A stretch of 64,000 nt of DNA, taken from positions 124,001-188,000 of the forward strand of contig NZ_JBLWFK010000006.1 of NCBI RefSeq assembly GCF_048323675.1, in the 5' to 3' direction. How positions within the stretch are numbered: position 1 is the stretch's first letter; every line of letters begins with the position of its first letter. Below are positions 6,805 through 16,229 of this stretch, one piece after another. Source of the stretch: Mangrovimicrobium sp048323675. Its GTDB lineage: Bacteria; Pseudomonadota; Gammaproteobacteria; Pseudomonadales; Halieaceae. The notes below the pieces were generated by a model that made no database searches, was not told the origin of the DNA, and saw only the letters and a program-made list of their open reading frames with translations. The translations under genes were made by a program, and so were the position numbers.

Positions 6805-9024
6805 TCACTCAACGCTTGCCGCGGAAACATTGCCCAGCAGGTCCACGGTAACCCGGTTGCGGCCTTTCTGCTTGGAGGCATACAGGGCGCGGTCGGCGCG
6901 CTCCAGCAAGCTGGTGAGCTCCTCGCCCGGTTGCCACTGGGCGACGCCGAGGCTGATGGTCACCTGCACTTCTTCACGCGACTGGGATTCGGTACTCATA
7001 TCCTCGACCAGCTGGCGCAATTCCTCGCTGCGCAGGTGGGCCTGGGACAGGATGGTATCCGGCAGCAGGATCACGAATTCCTCGCCGCCGTAGCGGCCCA
7101 GAACGTCACTGCTGCGGATACGGCTGTTGACCAACTGGGCGATGGTATTGATGACCTTGTCGCCGGTGACGTGGCCGTAGCGGTCGTTGATCGACTTGAA
7201 GTGGTCGATGTCGAACAGCACCAGTGACAGCGGCGTTCCCTGGCGCTCGGCGCGGGCGATCTCGCGCGCGGCGGCGTCCTGGAAATAGCGCCGGTTGAAG
7301 GTGCGGGTGAGCGGGTCGATGGTGGCCAGGGTTTCCAGCTGGTCCGCCCGCAGGCGCTGCTCCTCGGCTTCCACCCGGTCGCTGAGGTCGCGCACGTAAC
7401 CCTGGAAGCCGACCTGCTGGCCCTGCTCGTCAAAGCGCCGGGTAGAGGTAATGGAAACCGGTATCGCGCTGCCGTCTTTCGCCGCCAGGTGGGTTTCCCA
7501 GTCCACCACCGTGCCCCGCTCGATCACCGCGTCGAAGAGCTTGCGGCGGCTGTCCCGGGCGCTGATCACGTCGATATTGTCCATGGCCAGGATCTGGTCC
7601 CGCCGGTAGCCCAGCAGGTGCGCACAGGAAGGGCTGACGTCGATGATCCGCCCTTCCATATCGGTAATGAAAATCACGTCCTGGGATTCCTCGAACAGCG
7701 TGCGGTACTTGCGCTCGCTCTGCTGCAGGCTGAGGTTGCGCTGTTCCAGGTTGCTCGACAGCTCGGCGAGCCGCCGGTCCTTGCCCGCGGAGCGCGCGGA
7801 GAGCATCACCGCCTGCACCATCAGGAACGCCAGGAAACCCACGTGGGTGAGGTTGCCATAGGGCAGCACGCCCGCCAGGCCCAGCGCCTCCAGCACGTTG
7901 ACGATCGCCACCAGCAGGGAGGCCGTGGCGATATACAGCCAATACGGGCGCTTGCGCACCATCAGGCGGAACAGGCAATAGCCCAGCAGCAGTACCTCCA
8001 GCAGGGAGAGGAACTGGTAGGGAATGATCACGTAGCTGGCCCACAGCGTCGGAATCACCAGGCAGACCACGCTGAATACGGCGCCCAGCCACCAGAACAG
8101 GCGGACCAGGTAGAGACTGTATTCCTGCGGATACAGAGAGCGCATGAAACTGCTGTAGAGCGGGATTGCCAGGAAAAACACCACGTATTCCAGGCGCAGC
8201 ATCCAGCCCCAGGGCACCTCGGGCAGCAACCAGGCCAGCAATCCCTGGCTGGTCAGGCCACCGCGCAGCACGATGGCAGAGCACAGGAGGCTGAAGAACA
8301 GCGAGGATTTGTCCTCTCGATGGAACAGGTACAGCACCAGGTACTGCAGGGCGAATGCGAGAACGATGCCGAGCACGAAGCCGTCGCCGACCCAGGCAAA
8401 CCGCTGCCAGTCGTGCATCTGCTCCGCGGCGCCCAGTACTACCGGGTTGCGGAAGCCGGCCTTGCGGTGGTGGAAATTGGCGATCTGCACCACCAGCTCC
8501 ATGTCGCCGCCCACCGCGGGCAGGAAGAAGGTACGGCGGAAGCGCGCCGGGGTGGTGGTTTCCGCGGAGGTGCCGACTTCGCCCACACCACCGAGAAATG
8601 TGCCGTTGACCCAGATGGCGTAGGCGGAGCCTTCCCCGGGGCTGTAGAGCGCCAGCGGCCCGTGCCCCGCGGACAACTTCACCCGCAGGCGGAAAGTGGC
8701 GAAACCGCCGGGAGGATGCCCGCCCGGGTAATCCGTCCAGTACCCGGGTACCGGCACCAGTCGGGGTTGGCGATTCTCGAACTGGCCGGGCTCGAGCAAT
8801 TCGTTCCAGTAGAACTCCCAGTTTCCTGAGAGCTGTACCGGTCCCTCGGAACCTGCATTCCAGGAATTGAGATTGAGGACGCCGTCACGCGCCTCCGGGG
8901 GAAGGTTGACCGAGGCGAAGAAGGGGTAGAGGGTGACGGTGACCGCGAAGATCAACAACAGCCAGATATAGCCGAAGCGGTCCGCGGCCCGGGCCGAGGT
9001 TCCGCCTGTCAGGGAATTGGGCAT
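6805..9024 (-). CDS. Membrane diguanylate cyclase (7TM-DISM-like sensor, PAS, GGDEF)
   Basis: From the chosen ATG at 9024 the protein has 739 aa. Near the N-terminus is one membrane helix (WLLLIFAVTVTLYPFFA). It is followed by a roughly 150-residue periplasmic domain of the 7TMR-DISM extracellular type, then about seven hydrophobic helices, a short coiled coil and a PAS domain (QDVIFITDMEGRIIDVSPS). Last comes a GGDEF domain with an intact GGEEF at about 646-650. An RSSD inhibitory site sits exactly five residues before it, so it should make c-di-GMP and be product-inhibited. The longer in-frame start at 9165 would run into the oxyR promoter region and lacks a good ribosome-binding site. It is transcribed divergently from oxyR. 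The signal sensed is unknown. Confidence 0.9.
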   Translation of the reverse strand: MPNSLTGGTSARAADRFGYIWLLLIFAVTVTLYPFFASVNLPPEARDGVLNLNSWNAGSEGPVQLSGNWEFYWNELLEPGQFENRQPRLVPVPGYWTDYPGGHPPGGFATFRLRVKLSAGHGPLALYSPGEGSAYAIWVNGTFLGGVGEVGTSAETTTPARFRRTFFLPAVGGDMELVVQIANFHHRKAGFRNPVVLGAAEQMHDWQRFAWVGDGFVLGIVLAFALQYLVLYLFHREDKSSLFFSLLCSAIVLRGGLTSQGLLAWLLPEVPWGWMLRLEYVVFFLAIPLYSSFMRSLYPQEYSLYLVRLFWWLGAVFSVVCLVIPTLWASYVIIPYQFLSLLEVLLLGYCLFRLMVRKRPYWLYIATASLLVAIVNVLEALGLAGVLPYGNLTHVGFLAFLMVQAVMLSARSAGKDRRLAELSSNLEQRNLSLQQSERKYRTLFEESQDVIFITDMEGRIIDVSPSCAHLLGYRRDQILAMDNIDVISARDSRRKLFDAVIERGTVVDWETHLAAKDGSAIPVSITSTRRFDEQGQQVGFQGYVRDLSDRVEAEEQRLRADQLETLATIDPLTRTFNRRYFQDAAAREIARAERQGTPLSLVLFDIDHFKSINDRYGHVTGDKVINTIAQLVNSRIRSSDVLGRYGGEEFVILLPDTILSQAHLRSEELRQLVEDMSTESQSREEVQVTISLGVAQWQPGEELTSLLERADRALYASKQKGRNRVTVDLLGNVSAASVE

Positions 9025-9196
9025 GGCCGGCCTATTCCATATGCGCCCCACCCGCAAAAGATTGCCTGGGTGCAGGACCGCTGCGTACTGAAAAATCGAG
9101 GGTTTCGATACACTTAATCTGGATGCCAGCTGCGATAGGGCATATAGTTCAAAAATTCTGAACAATTATCAAGCTTCATTCGACTAAGCCCTAACA

Positions 9197-10087
9197 ATGA
9201 TCTCCCTCAAGCAGCTTCACTACGCGCTCGCAGTTGAACGTACCCTGCACTTCAAGAACGCCGCGGAAGAGTGCCACGTGTCCCAGTCCGCCCTCAGCAC
9301 CGCGCTGTCGGAGCTGGAAAAGCAGCTGGGTTTCCAGATTTTCGAGCGCGATAACCGCAAGGTGCTGGTGACCCCGCTGGGGCGCCAGGTGCTGGACCGG
9401 GCGCGGGAGATCTCCCTGCAGGTGGAAGACCTGCAAAAACTCGCCGAGGCGCAGAAGGAACCGCTGTCCACGCCGCTCACCCTCGGGGTCATCCCCACCA
9501 TCGGCCCCTACCTGCTGCCCAAAGTGCTGCCGGCGATGCAGAAGCAATACCCGCGGCTGGAACTGGAAGTGATCGAGGATCAGACCGCCGAACTGCTCAG
9601 CCAGTTGCGCCGCGGCGCCCTGGACGCGGCGATCATCGCCCTGCCCTACGACTGCGAGGGCCTGCTGACCTTCAGCTTCTGGCAGGAGGACTTGTTCTGG
9701 ATTACCAACTCCAGGGACGAACTGGCCACCGCCGAACGCATCACCACCGAGGACATGCGCCACGCCCACCTGATGCTGCTGAAGGACGGCCACTGCCTGA
9801 CCGACCACGCGCTGGCGGCCTGCAAGCTGGAGGACCTGTCCACCAACCGCTTCAACGCCACCAGCCTGAACACGCTGATTCCGCTGGTAGCCGCGGGCAT
9901 GGGCACCACGCTGGTGCCGGAGATAGCGTTGGGGCTGGTCGAAAGCAGCAAGAAGCTGGTGGCGGTGCCGCTGGAAGAGCCGGGACCGCACCGGGAACTG
10001 GCGTTTGCCGTACGCCCGAACTATCCGGGAGTGGCGAATATCGAGGCCCTGATCCGCTTGTTCAAGGACAAGCTGGGCGCGAGATGA
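9197..10087 (+). CDS. oxyR: OxyR, hydrogen-peroxide-sensing LysR regulator
   Basis: The 296-aa protein is a LysR-type regulator with an N-terminal winged helix-turn-helix (FKNAAEECHVSQSALSTALSELE, residues 19-41). The decisive feature is the regulatory cysteine pair Cys200 and Cys209 in GHCLTDHALAAC. It has the same 9-residue spacing and GHCL context as Cys199/Cys208 of E. coli OxyR, which form a disulfide on peroxide exposure. The location near ahpC and ahpF fits its classical targets. It is divergent from the diguanylate cyclase, with 172 bases between the two starts. The ribosome-binding site is weak. Confidence 0.93.
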   Translation: MISLKQLHYALAVERTLHFKNAAEECHVSQSALSTALSELEKQLGFQIFERDNRKVLVTPLGRQVLDRAREISLQVEDLQKLAEAQKEPLSTPLTLGVIPTIGPYLLPKVLPAMQKQYPRLELEVIEDQTAELLSQLRRGALDAAIIALPYDCEGLLTFSFWQEDLFWITNSRDELATAERITTEDMRHAHLMLLKDGHCLTDHALAACKLEDLSTNRFNATSLNTLIPLVAAGMGTTLVPEIALGLVESSKKLVAVPLEEPGPHRELAFAVRPNYPGVANIEALIRLFKDKLGAR

Positions 10088-10192
10088 CGCCGCGCGCGGC
10101 GAACAATCCGCAGCACAGCGGCAACCTGCCCTGCAGTTGCGCCGTCCAGACACGCCACATCCGGAACGCTGTATTACCGGCGGCAGCGCGGA

Positions 10193-11971
<1,779 letters not shown>

Positions 11972-12137
11972 AAAAACAGCCTTTCAGGTATTGGGAGCTG
12001 GCAATATAGGCACTTCGGCTAAAGACCATAAATAATATAAAATTCTTTTGTTATTCTAAAATCACATAAATCGGGATGCGGATTGTGGGCCAATGCCTTG
12101 CCAACGCCAAGGTCACGCACCGGCCTGAATAAAATTG

Positions 12138-12782
12138 TCAGGCGGCAGCCGGGCGACGCACGCGCATTGCTCTATGTTGCCGCCAGGCTGCGATTCTGAT
12201 CACAAGCGCGGCGACGCCAGTCAATGTATAGGGGTCGGTCAGTGGATTGAAACCAATCATTTCATGAGCAAACAGTGCATCAAAATAAGGGCTCAACACG
12301 AAGGTGAAAAAGAAGCCCCACATGCCGATGCGGTGCAATACTTTCCACCCACGCCCCAGGCGGCGGCGCGCCCCAGCCGTCGAAGTCAAAACCATTGCCA
12401 GCAAGACGGCGTAAGCCCATACACCGCCATCATGGAGACCCGCAGGCGGGAACCGGTCCATCAGCCAACTGTGAGTGCATAGCGCCACCAGATGGGTAAA
12501 GAAGCAGCTCGCGAACCCAAGCCCCCACCATCTACGGTCCCGCAGCAATGCCACAGTCCATCGCCGTCTGTACAGTCGCTGGATTGACGAAGCGACGAAA
12601 GTGACAAGAAAGAAAGGGTAAGACAATCGAGCTGTATATCGCGCAGCCAGTTGCCAGCATTCCTGAGAATCCTGGCCGACCGACAAGCCGGCCGCCAGAG
12701 CCGAAAGCCCGGCTAGCAACCCCAGACACGTTGGCCATGTTTTCAGCATACGATTCTTATAGAGCAGAAGGCCAGAGGCCAT
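12138..12782 (-). CDS. Uncharacterised multi-helix membrane protein, ferric-reductase-like
   Basis: The 214-aa protein has about six predicted membrane helices and several His residues near helix ends (FFTHLVALCTHSWL, WKVLHRIGMWGFF). The pattern RYTARLSYPFFLVTFVASS resembles a group of uncharacterised proteobacterial membrane proteins often labelled ferric-reductase-like. The His spacing does not clearly give the H-x13-H pairs of that superfamily, so haem binding is not established. The start is uncertain: a GGGAG lies directly against the ATG at 12782, and the next ATG (12749) has no better site. It is monocistronic, between the SLC13 transporter and dodecin. Confidence 0.55.
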   Translation of the reverse strand: MASGLLLYKNRMLKTWPTCLGLLAGLSALAAGLSVGQDSQECWQLAARYTARLSYPFFLVTFVASSIQRLYRRRWTVALLRDRRWWGLGFASCFFTHLVALCTHSWLMDRFPPAGLHDGGVWAYAVLLAMVLTSTAGARRRLGRGWKVLHRIGMWGFFFTFVLSPYFDALFAHEMIGFNPLTDPYTLTGVAALVIRIAAWRQHRAMRVRRPAAA

Positions 12783-12912
12783 CTCCCGTCCAATACTTCA
12801 GGTTGCGGCCCGATAACTACCAAACAGCACGGACCCAGCTGCCCGGTTAATTTTTCGTTATTTTCAATAACGCCTGAACAGGGCAACCGCTAAATCAATA
12901 GACCTTTATGAG

Positions 12913-12937
12913 CCAACCTTGCCAACCTTGCCAACCT
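12913..12937. repeat. 9-bp tandem repeat, 2.8 copies
   Basis: CCAACCTTG is repeated head to tail at 12913, 12922 and (7 bases) 12931, about 65-90 bases upstream of the dodecin start. It could be a slipped-strand repeat; no function is evident. Confidence 0.6.
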
Positions 12938-13001
12938 GATGGAACTGCACAATACTTTTTACCGCTATGCTATAAATTCGATTTAATAAAAGGAAGCTAC
13001 A

Positions 13002-13217
13002 ATGTCTGATCACCACACTTACAAGAAAATCGAAATTGTCGGCTCATCCAAACATGGCATTGATGACGCAATACGCAACGCCATACAACAAGCGAATAAG
13101 ACTACAAGAAACCTGGAATGGTTTGAGGTACAAGACACGCGTGGTCATATAGTTGATGGAGAGGTCGCACATTTTCAGGTTACGTTAAAAATTGGCTTCA
13201 AAATAGAAAACAGCTAA
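13002..13217 (+). CDS. Dodecin (flavin-storage protein)
   Basis: The 71-aa protein matches dodecin across its whole length: KKIEIVGSS at the N-terminus, GIDDAIRNAI helix, RNLEWFEVQ with the Trp that stacks on the flavin isoalloxazine ring, and a C-terminal VAHFQVTLKIGFKIE strand. Dodecins form hollow dodecamers that bind FMN, riboflavin or CoA and protect cells from free flavin. An AAGGAAG ribosome-binding site lies 6 bases before the ATG, and a TATAAA element about 30 bases upstream may be its -10. It is monocistronic. Local GC is lower than in the neighbouring genes. Confidence 0.95.
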   Translation: MSDHHTYKKIEIVGSSKHGIDDAIRNAIQQANKTTRNLEWFEVQDTRGHIVDGEVAHFQVTLKIGFKIENS

Positions 13218-13356
13218 ATACACTATTTGGTCAATTTTACTCCGCTAAATGCGCTTTCCCGTCAACTCGTTTTTTCAAGGGATCGTAACGTTGCCGGCCA
13301 GGGCGCGCAGTATGCGCGTCCCGCTGACTGGTCTTGCCGGGCTTGCCCACTTGATG

Positions 13357-13389
13357 AGTTCAATACGAATAGTTCATACAGTTCGATAC
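13357..13389. repeat. Three direct half-site-like repeats AGTTCrATAC
   Basis: AGTTCAATAC (13357), AGTTCATAC (13371) and AGTTCGATAC (13380) follow each other within 33 bases, about 75 bases upstream of the 43-aa ORF. The last two abut. Direct repeats of this kind can be activator-binding sites. The rest of 13218-13461 holds no gene I can support. Confidence 0.45.
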
Positions 13390-13461
13390 TAAAAATCGGT
13401 TTATTCAAATTTACCTGCCCACCATAGCTGCGGATACTTTCCCGAAACGGAGGACAATCCC

Positions 13462-13593
13462 ATGCAAACGATCAGGAATTACCTGCGCGACGCCATCGCC
13501 AGCCGCCCCCGGGCATCCAGCGCCGAAGTGGTCTGCAACTTCAGCAACAACTACTACGGCGACCAGGTCTGCGTCGTCCGCAAGCCCGCGTAA
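13462..13593 (+). CDS. Small protein of unknown function (43 aa)
   Basis: A 43-codon ORF starts at an ATG preceded by a strong GGAGGA ribosome-binding site with 6-base spacing. The product begins MQTIRNYLRDAIASRPRA and contains two Cys residues (VVCNFSN and DQVCVV) twelve residues apart around an aromatic NNYYGDQ turn. The stop codon directly abuts the stop of the convergent TetR gene at 13594, so the reading frame uses exactly the available space. I do not recognise a family. The high-GC codon use matches real genes here, and the ribosome-binding site is better than that of many neighbours. It is a probable unannotated small gene, possibly responding to the TetR regulator next door. Confidence 0.5.
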   Translation: MQTIRNYLRDAIASRPRASSAEVVCNFSNNYYGDQVCVVRKPA

Positions 13594-14211
13594 TCAGTGC
13601 AGGGGGGTGTACAGCAGCTTGATGTAGTTCCGGTACTGCTTGAGTTGCTGCACCAGCACGGTGTTGTCGCTGAAAATACGTGACAGCAGGATGCCGCCCT
13701 CGATCACCGCACTGAGCATGTCCGCCAGTTCGTCGATGTCGACTTCGGTGTTCGGGGTGTAAACCTGCTCGATATTCGCCAGCATGCTGCCGAACATTTC
13801 CCGCCACTGCACAGCGCCGGAGGCGATCATGCCGTGTATTTCATCGTCCAGTAACTGGCTTTCGTAGGTAAAGGAGGCCACCAGGCAACCGGGATGGACT
13901 TCTTCCAAGTTCTCCATGGCCTCGGCCAGCAGGTTCATGTACAGCAGCATCTGCTGCAGCGGGTCCTCGCTGAGTGATTGCGCCCGGTCCTTCACGCTGG
14001 TGAAGAAGTCCATATCGGATGCCAGGTAGCGCTCCACCAGGGCGCGGGCCAGTTCGCGCTTGTCCGGAAAATGGTAGAAAAAGCCGCCCTTGGTGATGTG
14101 CGCCTTTTCCAGGATTTCCTCTATCGAGGTGGCGGAAAATCCCTTTTGCAGTATCGCTGCTTCCGCCACGGCGAGTATTTTTTCCCGCCGGTCTTCACCG
14201 CGCTGGGCCAT
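13594..14211 (-). CDS. TetR-family transcriptional regulator
   Basis: The 205-aa protein starts with a TetR DNA-binding domain (residues 10-55; SATSIEEILEKAHITKGGFFYHFPDKREL shows the turn, glycine and HF contact residues) and continues with a helical ligand domain typical of the AcrR/YcdC-like group. A 31-bp palindrome with 14-bp arms lies 30 bases upstream of its start codon and is the obvious operator for autoregulation. The divergent plus-strand gene starting at 14467 (homocysteine methyltransferase family) shares this intergenic region and may be a second target. Confidence 0.92.
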   Translation of the reverse strand: MAQRGEDRREKILAVAEAAILQKGFSATSIEEILEKAHITKGGFFYHFPDKRELARALVERYLASDMDFFTSVKDRAQSLSEDPLQQMLLYMNLLAEAMENLEEVHPGCLVASFTYESQLLDDEIHGMIASGAVQWREMFGSMLANIEQVYTPNTEVDIDELADMLSAVIEGGILLSRIFSDNTVLVQQLKQYRNYIKLLYTPLH

Positions 14212-14240
14212 ATCCCTGTCCCTCCCACGTGATTTCCTCC

Positions 14241-14271
14241 CCGTTTACTGTACCTGCGGTACAGTAAACGG
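14241..14271. promoter_or_regulatory. 31-bp palindromic operator (14-3-14), probable TetR site
   Basis: The arms CCGTTTACTGTACC and GGTACAGTAAACGG are perfect reverse complements separated by TGC. The site lies 30 bases before the TetR start at 14211 and about 195 bases before the divergent gene. Length and symmetry are right for binding of two TetR dimers or one extended dimer. Confidence 0.8.
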
Positions 14272-14466
14272 GCATGTCGCTGGCGACCATCCCCAATGCA
14301 CTGCCATGATTACGCGCAAGTGATTGATTGCCTTTAGAAAGTAAATAAACACAAAACCGTACCAGTGGTCCACTGGATGGAAATCGCGCCCGGGATTAAA
14401 GTTCCTGCCACCGTGAAGTGGCCATTCCGACGCACAAGACATAAACCGAACTGGAGTACGGAAACC

Positions 14467-15408
14467 ATGAATACTAGAACCGAAAGCCTGCGCGCTCAAC
14501 TTGGCGACCAGCCGCTGTTAACGGATGCAGGCCTGGAGACGGATCTCATCTTCAACCACGGCATCGACCTGCCGAACTTTGCCTCCTTCGACCTGCTCTC
14601 CACCGACTGGGGGCGGGATGCACTGGTGAACTACTACCGGCGCTACCTCGACCTGGCCCGCGACTACGGCACCGGGTTTATCCTGGAGACCCCCACCTGG
14701 CGCGCCAGCGAAGACTGGGGCAGCCAGATGGGCTACAGCGCCGACGACCTGGACGGGGTGAATCGCGCCGCGGTGGAACTGATGCAGGCCCTGCGCCAGG
14801 ACTACGCGGATGTCTCCCCGGTGCTGGTCAGCGGCAACATCGGCCCGCGCGGCGATGGCTACGCCGTGCAGACCCGCATGACAGCCACCGAGGCGCGTGA
14901 CTACCACGCTAAACAGATAGCGGCCTTTGTCGCCGCCGGGGCGGACCTGGCCAGTGCATTTACCCTCAACTACATCGAGGAGGCGCAGGGGATCGCCCTC
15001 GCGGCGAAGGAAGCCGGTATTCCTGTGGTACTGTCTTTCACCGTGGAAACCGATGCCCGCCTGCCTTCCGGCGAGGGACTGGAAGCCGCGGTCAGGGCGG
15101 TGGATGAAATCAGCGACAGCTATCCGGTGTATTTCATGATCAATTGCGCCCATCCCACCCACTTCAACCCGTTGTTGCGCGAAGGCGGCGCCTGGCTGCA
15201 GCGGATCAGGGGCATCCGCGCCAATGCCTCCAGGTGCAGCCACGCGGAACTCGACGCCGCCGAGGAACTGGATGCGGGCAATCCCGAGGAATTCGGCAGC
15301 GACTACCGCGAGCTACGCCAGTTGCTGCCCGGCCTGCAGGTCTTCGGTGGCTGCTGCGGCAGCGATTACCGGCACGTTGCGCAGATAGCCGCGGCCTGCT
15401 TCCGCTAG
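14467..15408 (+). CDS. Homocysteine S-methyltransferase family protein
   Basis: The 313-aa protein has the zinc-binding cysteines of the homocysteine methyltransferase domain: one Cys in NCAHP (about residue 230) and the Cys pair in FGGCCGSD near the C-terminus. It also has the N-terminal LLTDAGLETDL that starts the barrel. MmuM-type members transfer a methyl group from S-methylmethionine or S-adenosylmethionine to homocysteine; the donor here is not determined. I chose the ATG at 14467; the upstream in-frame ATG at 14365 encodes a basic, non-family extension. It is followed by a hairpin and the phhB-like gene on the same strand. Confidence 0.88.
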   Translation: MNTRTESLRAQLGDQPLLTDAGLETDLIFNHGIDLPNFASFDLLSTDWGRDALVNYYRRYLDLARDYGTGFILETPTWRASEDWGSQMGYSADDLDGVNRAAVELMQALRQDYADVSPVLVSGNIGPRGDGYAVQTRMTATEARDYHAKQIAAFVAAGADLASAFTLNYIEEAQGIALAAKEAGIPVVLSFTVETDARLPSGEGLEAAVRAVDEISDSYPVYFMINCAHPTHFNPLLREGGAWLQRIRGIRANASRCSHAELDAAEELDAGNPEEFGSDYRELRQLLPGLQVFGGCCGSDYRHVAQIAAACFR

Positions 15409-15428
15409 GTCTTCACCCGGGACTTCTA

Positions 15429-15462
15429 CTGTTTCTGCACAGTCTATACTGTGCAGAAACAG
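15429..15462. terminator. Perfect 15-bp hairpin with tetraloop
   Basis: CTGTTTCTGCACAGT pairs perfectly with its complement across a CTAT loop, 20 bases after the methyltransferase stop and 18 bases before the next start codon. There is no T-run, so it could be a transcript 3'-end hairpin, a processing site or an operator for the downstream gene pair. Confidence 0.45.
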
Positions 15463-15480
15463 CCACACCGGAGGTCTGCC

Positions 15481-15795
15481 ATGTCCATTGCTCCCCTGAT
15501 GCCAGATGAAGTGAATACCCGACTGCATGACCTGCCCGACTGGGAGCTGAAAGACGCGAAGCTGCACCGCACCTTTGAATTCAAGGATTTTGTCAGTGCC
15601 TTCGGCTTCATGACCCAGGTGGCGCTGCTGGCGGAGCGAGCCAATCACCACCCCGAATGGAGCAACGTCTACAACTGTGTGACCATTGACCTCACCACCC
15701 ATGAGGCACACGGGATCACCACCCGGGATTTCGCCCTGGCCACCGCCATCGACCGGCTGGAAGAGGTACACCTGCCCGATGCACTTCATCTTTGA
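15481..15795 (+). CDS. phhB: Pterin-4a-carbinolamine dehydratase
   Basis: The 104-aa protein carries the family signature HHPEWSNVYNCVTIDLTTH (residues about 59-77) followed by GITTRD, with the paired His and distal His used in dehydration. The enzyme recycles 4a-hydroxytetrahydrobiopterin formed by phenylalanine hydroxylase, or acts in pterin biosynthesis. No phenylalanine hydroxylase gene is in the window. The ATG at 15481 has a GGAGGT ribosome-binding site 7 bases upstream; an in-frame ATG at 15451 lies inside the preceding hairpin and is rejected. The 3' end overlaps the next gene by 17 bases. Confidence 0.93.
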   Translation: MSIAPLMPDEVNTRLHDLPDWELKDAKLHRTFEFKDFVSAFGFMTQVALLAERANHHPEWSNVYNCVTIDLTTHEAHGITTRDFALATAIDRLEEVHLPDALHL

Positions 15796-16099
15796 GGTCA
15801 CCATGGCGCCCGGCTACCCGCCGGAGCGCTATGCCGATGCCTGGGTGCGCGCCAGCGAGATCATCCAGCAGGCGCCGGGGGCGATGGGTACCCGCCTGCA
15901 CCGCAAGATCGGCCAGCCGGACACCCTGCTGGCCATCGCCACCTGGGAATCCAAGGCCCGACGCGACGCCATGGAAGGCACTCCAAGCGAAGAGGTGCAG
16001 CGCATCATTGCCGAGCAGGCGGAGTTTGTGAATGTGCGTGTGATCGGCGAATACGAGGCGCCGGAATGGGAGGTCATTCCGCAGGCGCAAAATCGCTGA
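15779..16099 (+). CDS. Antibiotic biosynthesis monooxygenase (ABM)-like small protein
   Basis: The 106-aa product has the ferredoxin-like ABM pattern: a first strand MHFIFEVTMAPG, a helix with RYADAWVRASEII, a strand with LLAIATWESKARRDAM and a last strand FVNVRVIGEYEA. ABM-fold proteins range from cofactor-free monooxygenases to haem-degrading and purely structural proteins, so the activity is open. I chose the start at 15779, which overlaps phhB, because it includes the first strand. A start at 15803 has a closer GAGG site but would remove that strand. The overlap suggests translational coupling with phhB. Confidence 0.65.
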   Translation: MHFIFEVTMAPGYPPERYADAWVRASEIIQQAPGAMGTRLHRKIGQPDTLLAIATWESKARRDAMEGTPSEEVQRIIAEQAEFVNVRVIGEYEAPEWEVIPQAQNR

Positions 16100-16229
16100 G
16101 CCCGGGCAATACTCCCGTTACCCGCACCCCAAAACCCGGCATCACCAGCGGCGGCGAGGGGCCTCGCCCGCTTGTCGCCCCCGACCTGCCAGTCTAAGCT
16201 CATCCCATTCCCGTACAGAGTGGCAAGCC

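Noticed and set aside
13227..13427. 66-codon plus-strand frame after dodecin
   Set aside because: No ribosome-binding site, biased composition, no motif; it spans the direct repeats at 13357-13389.
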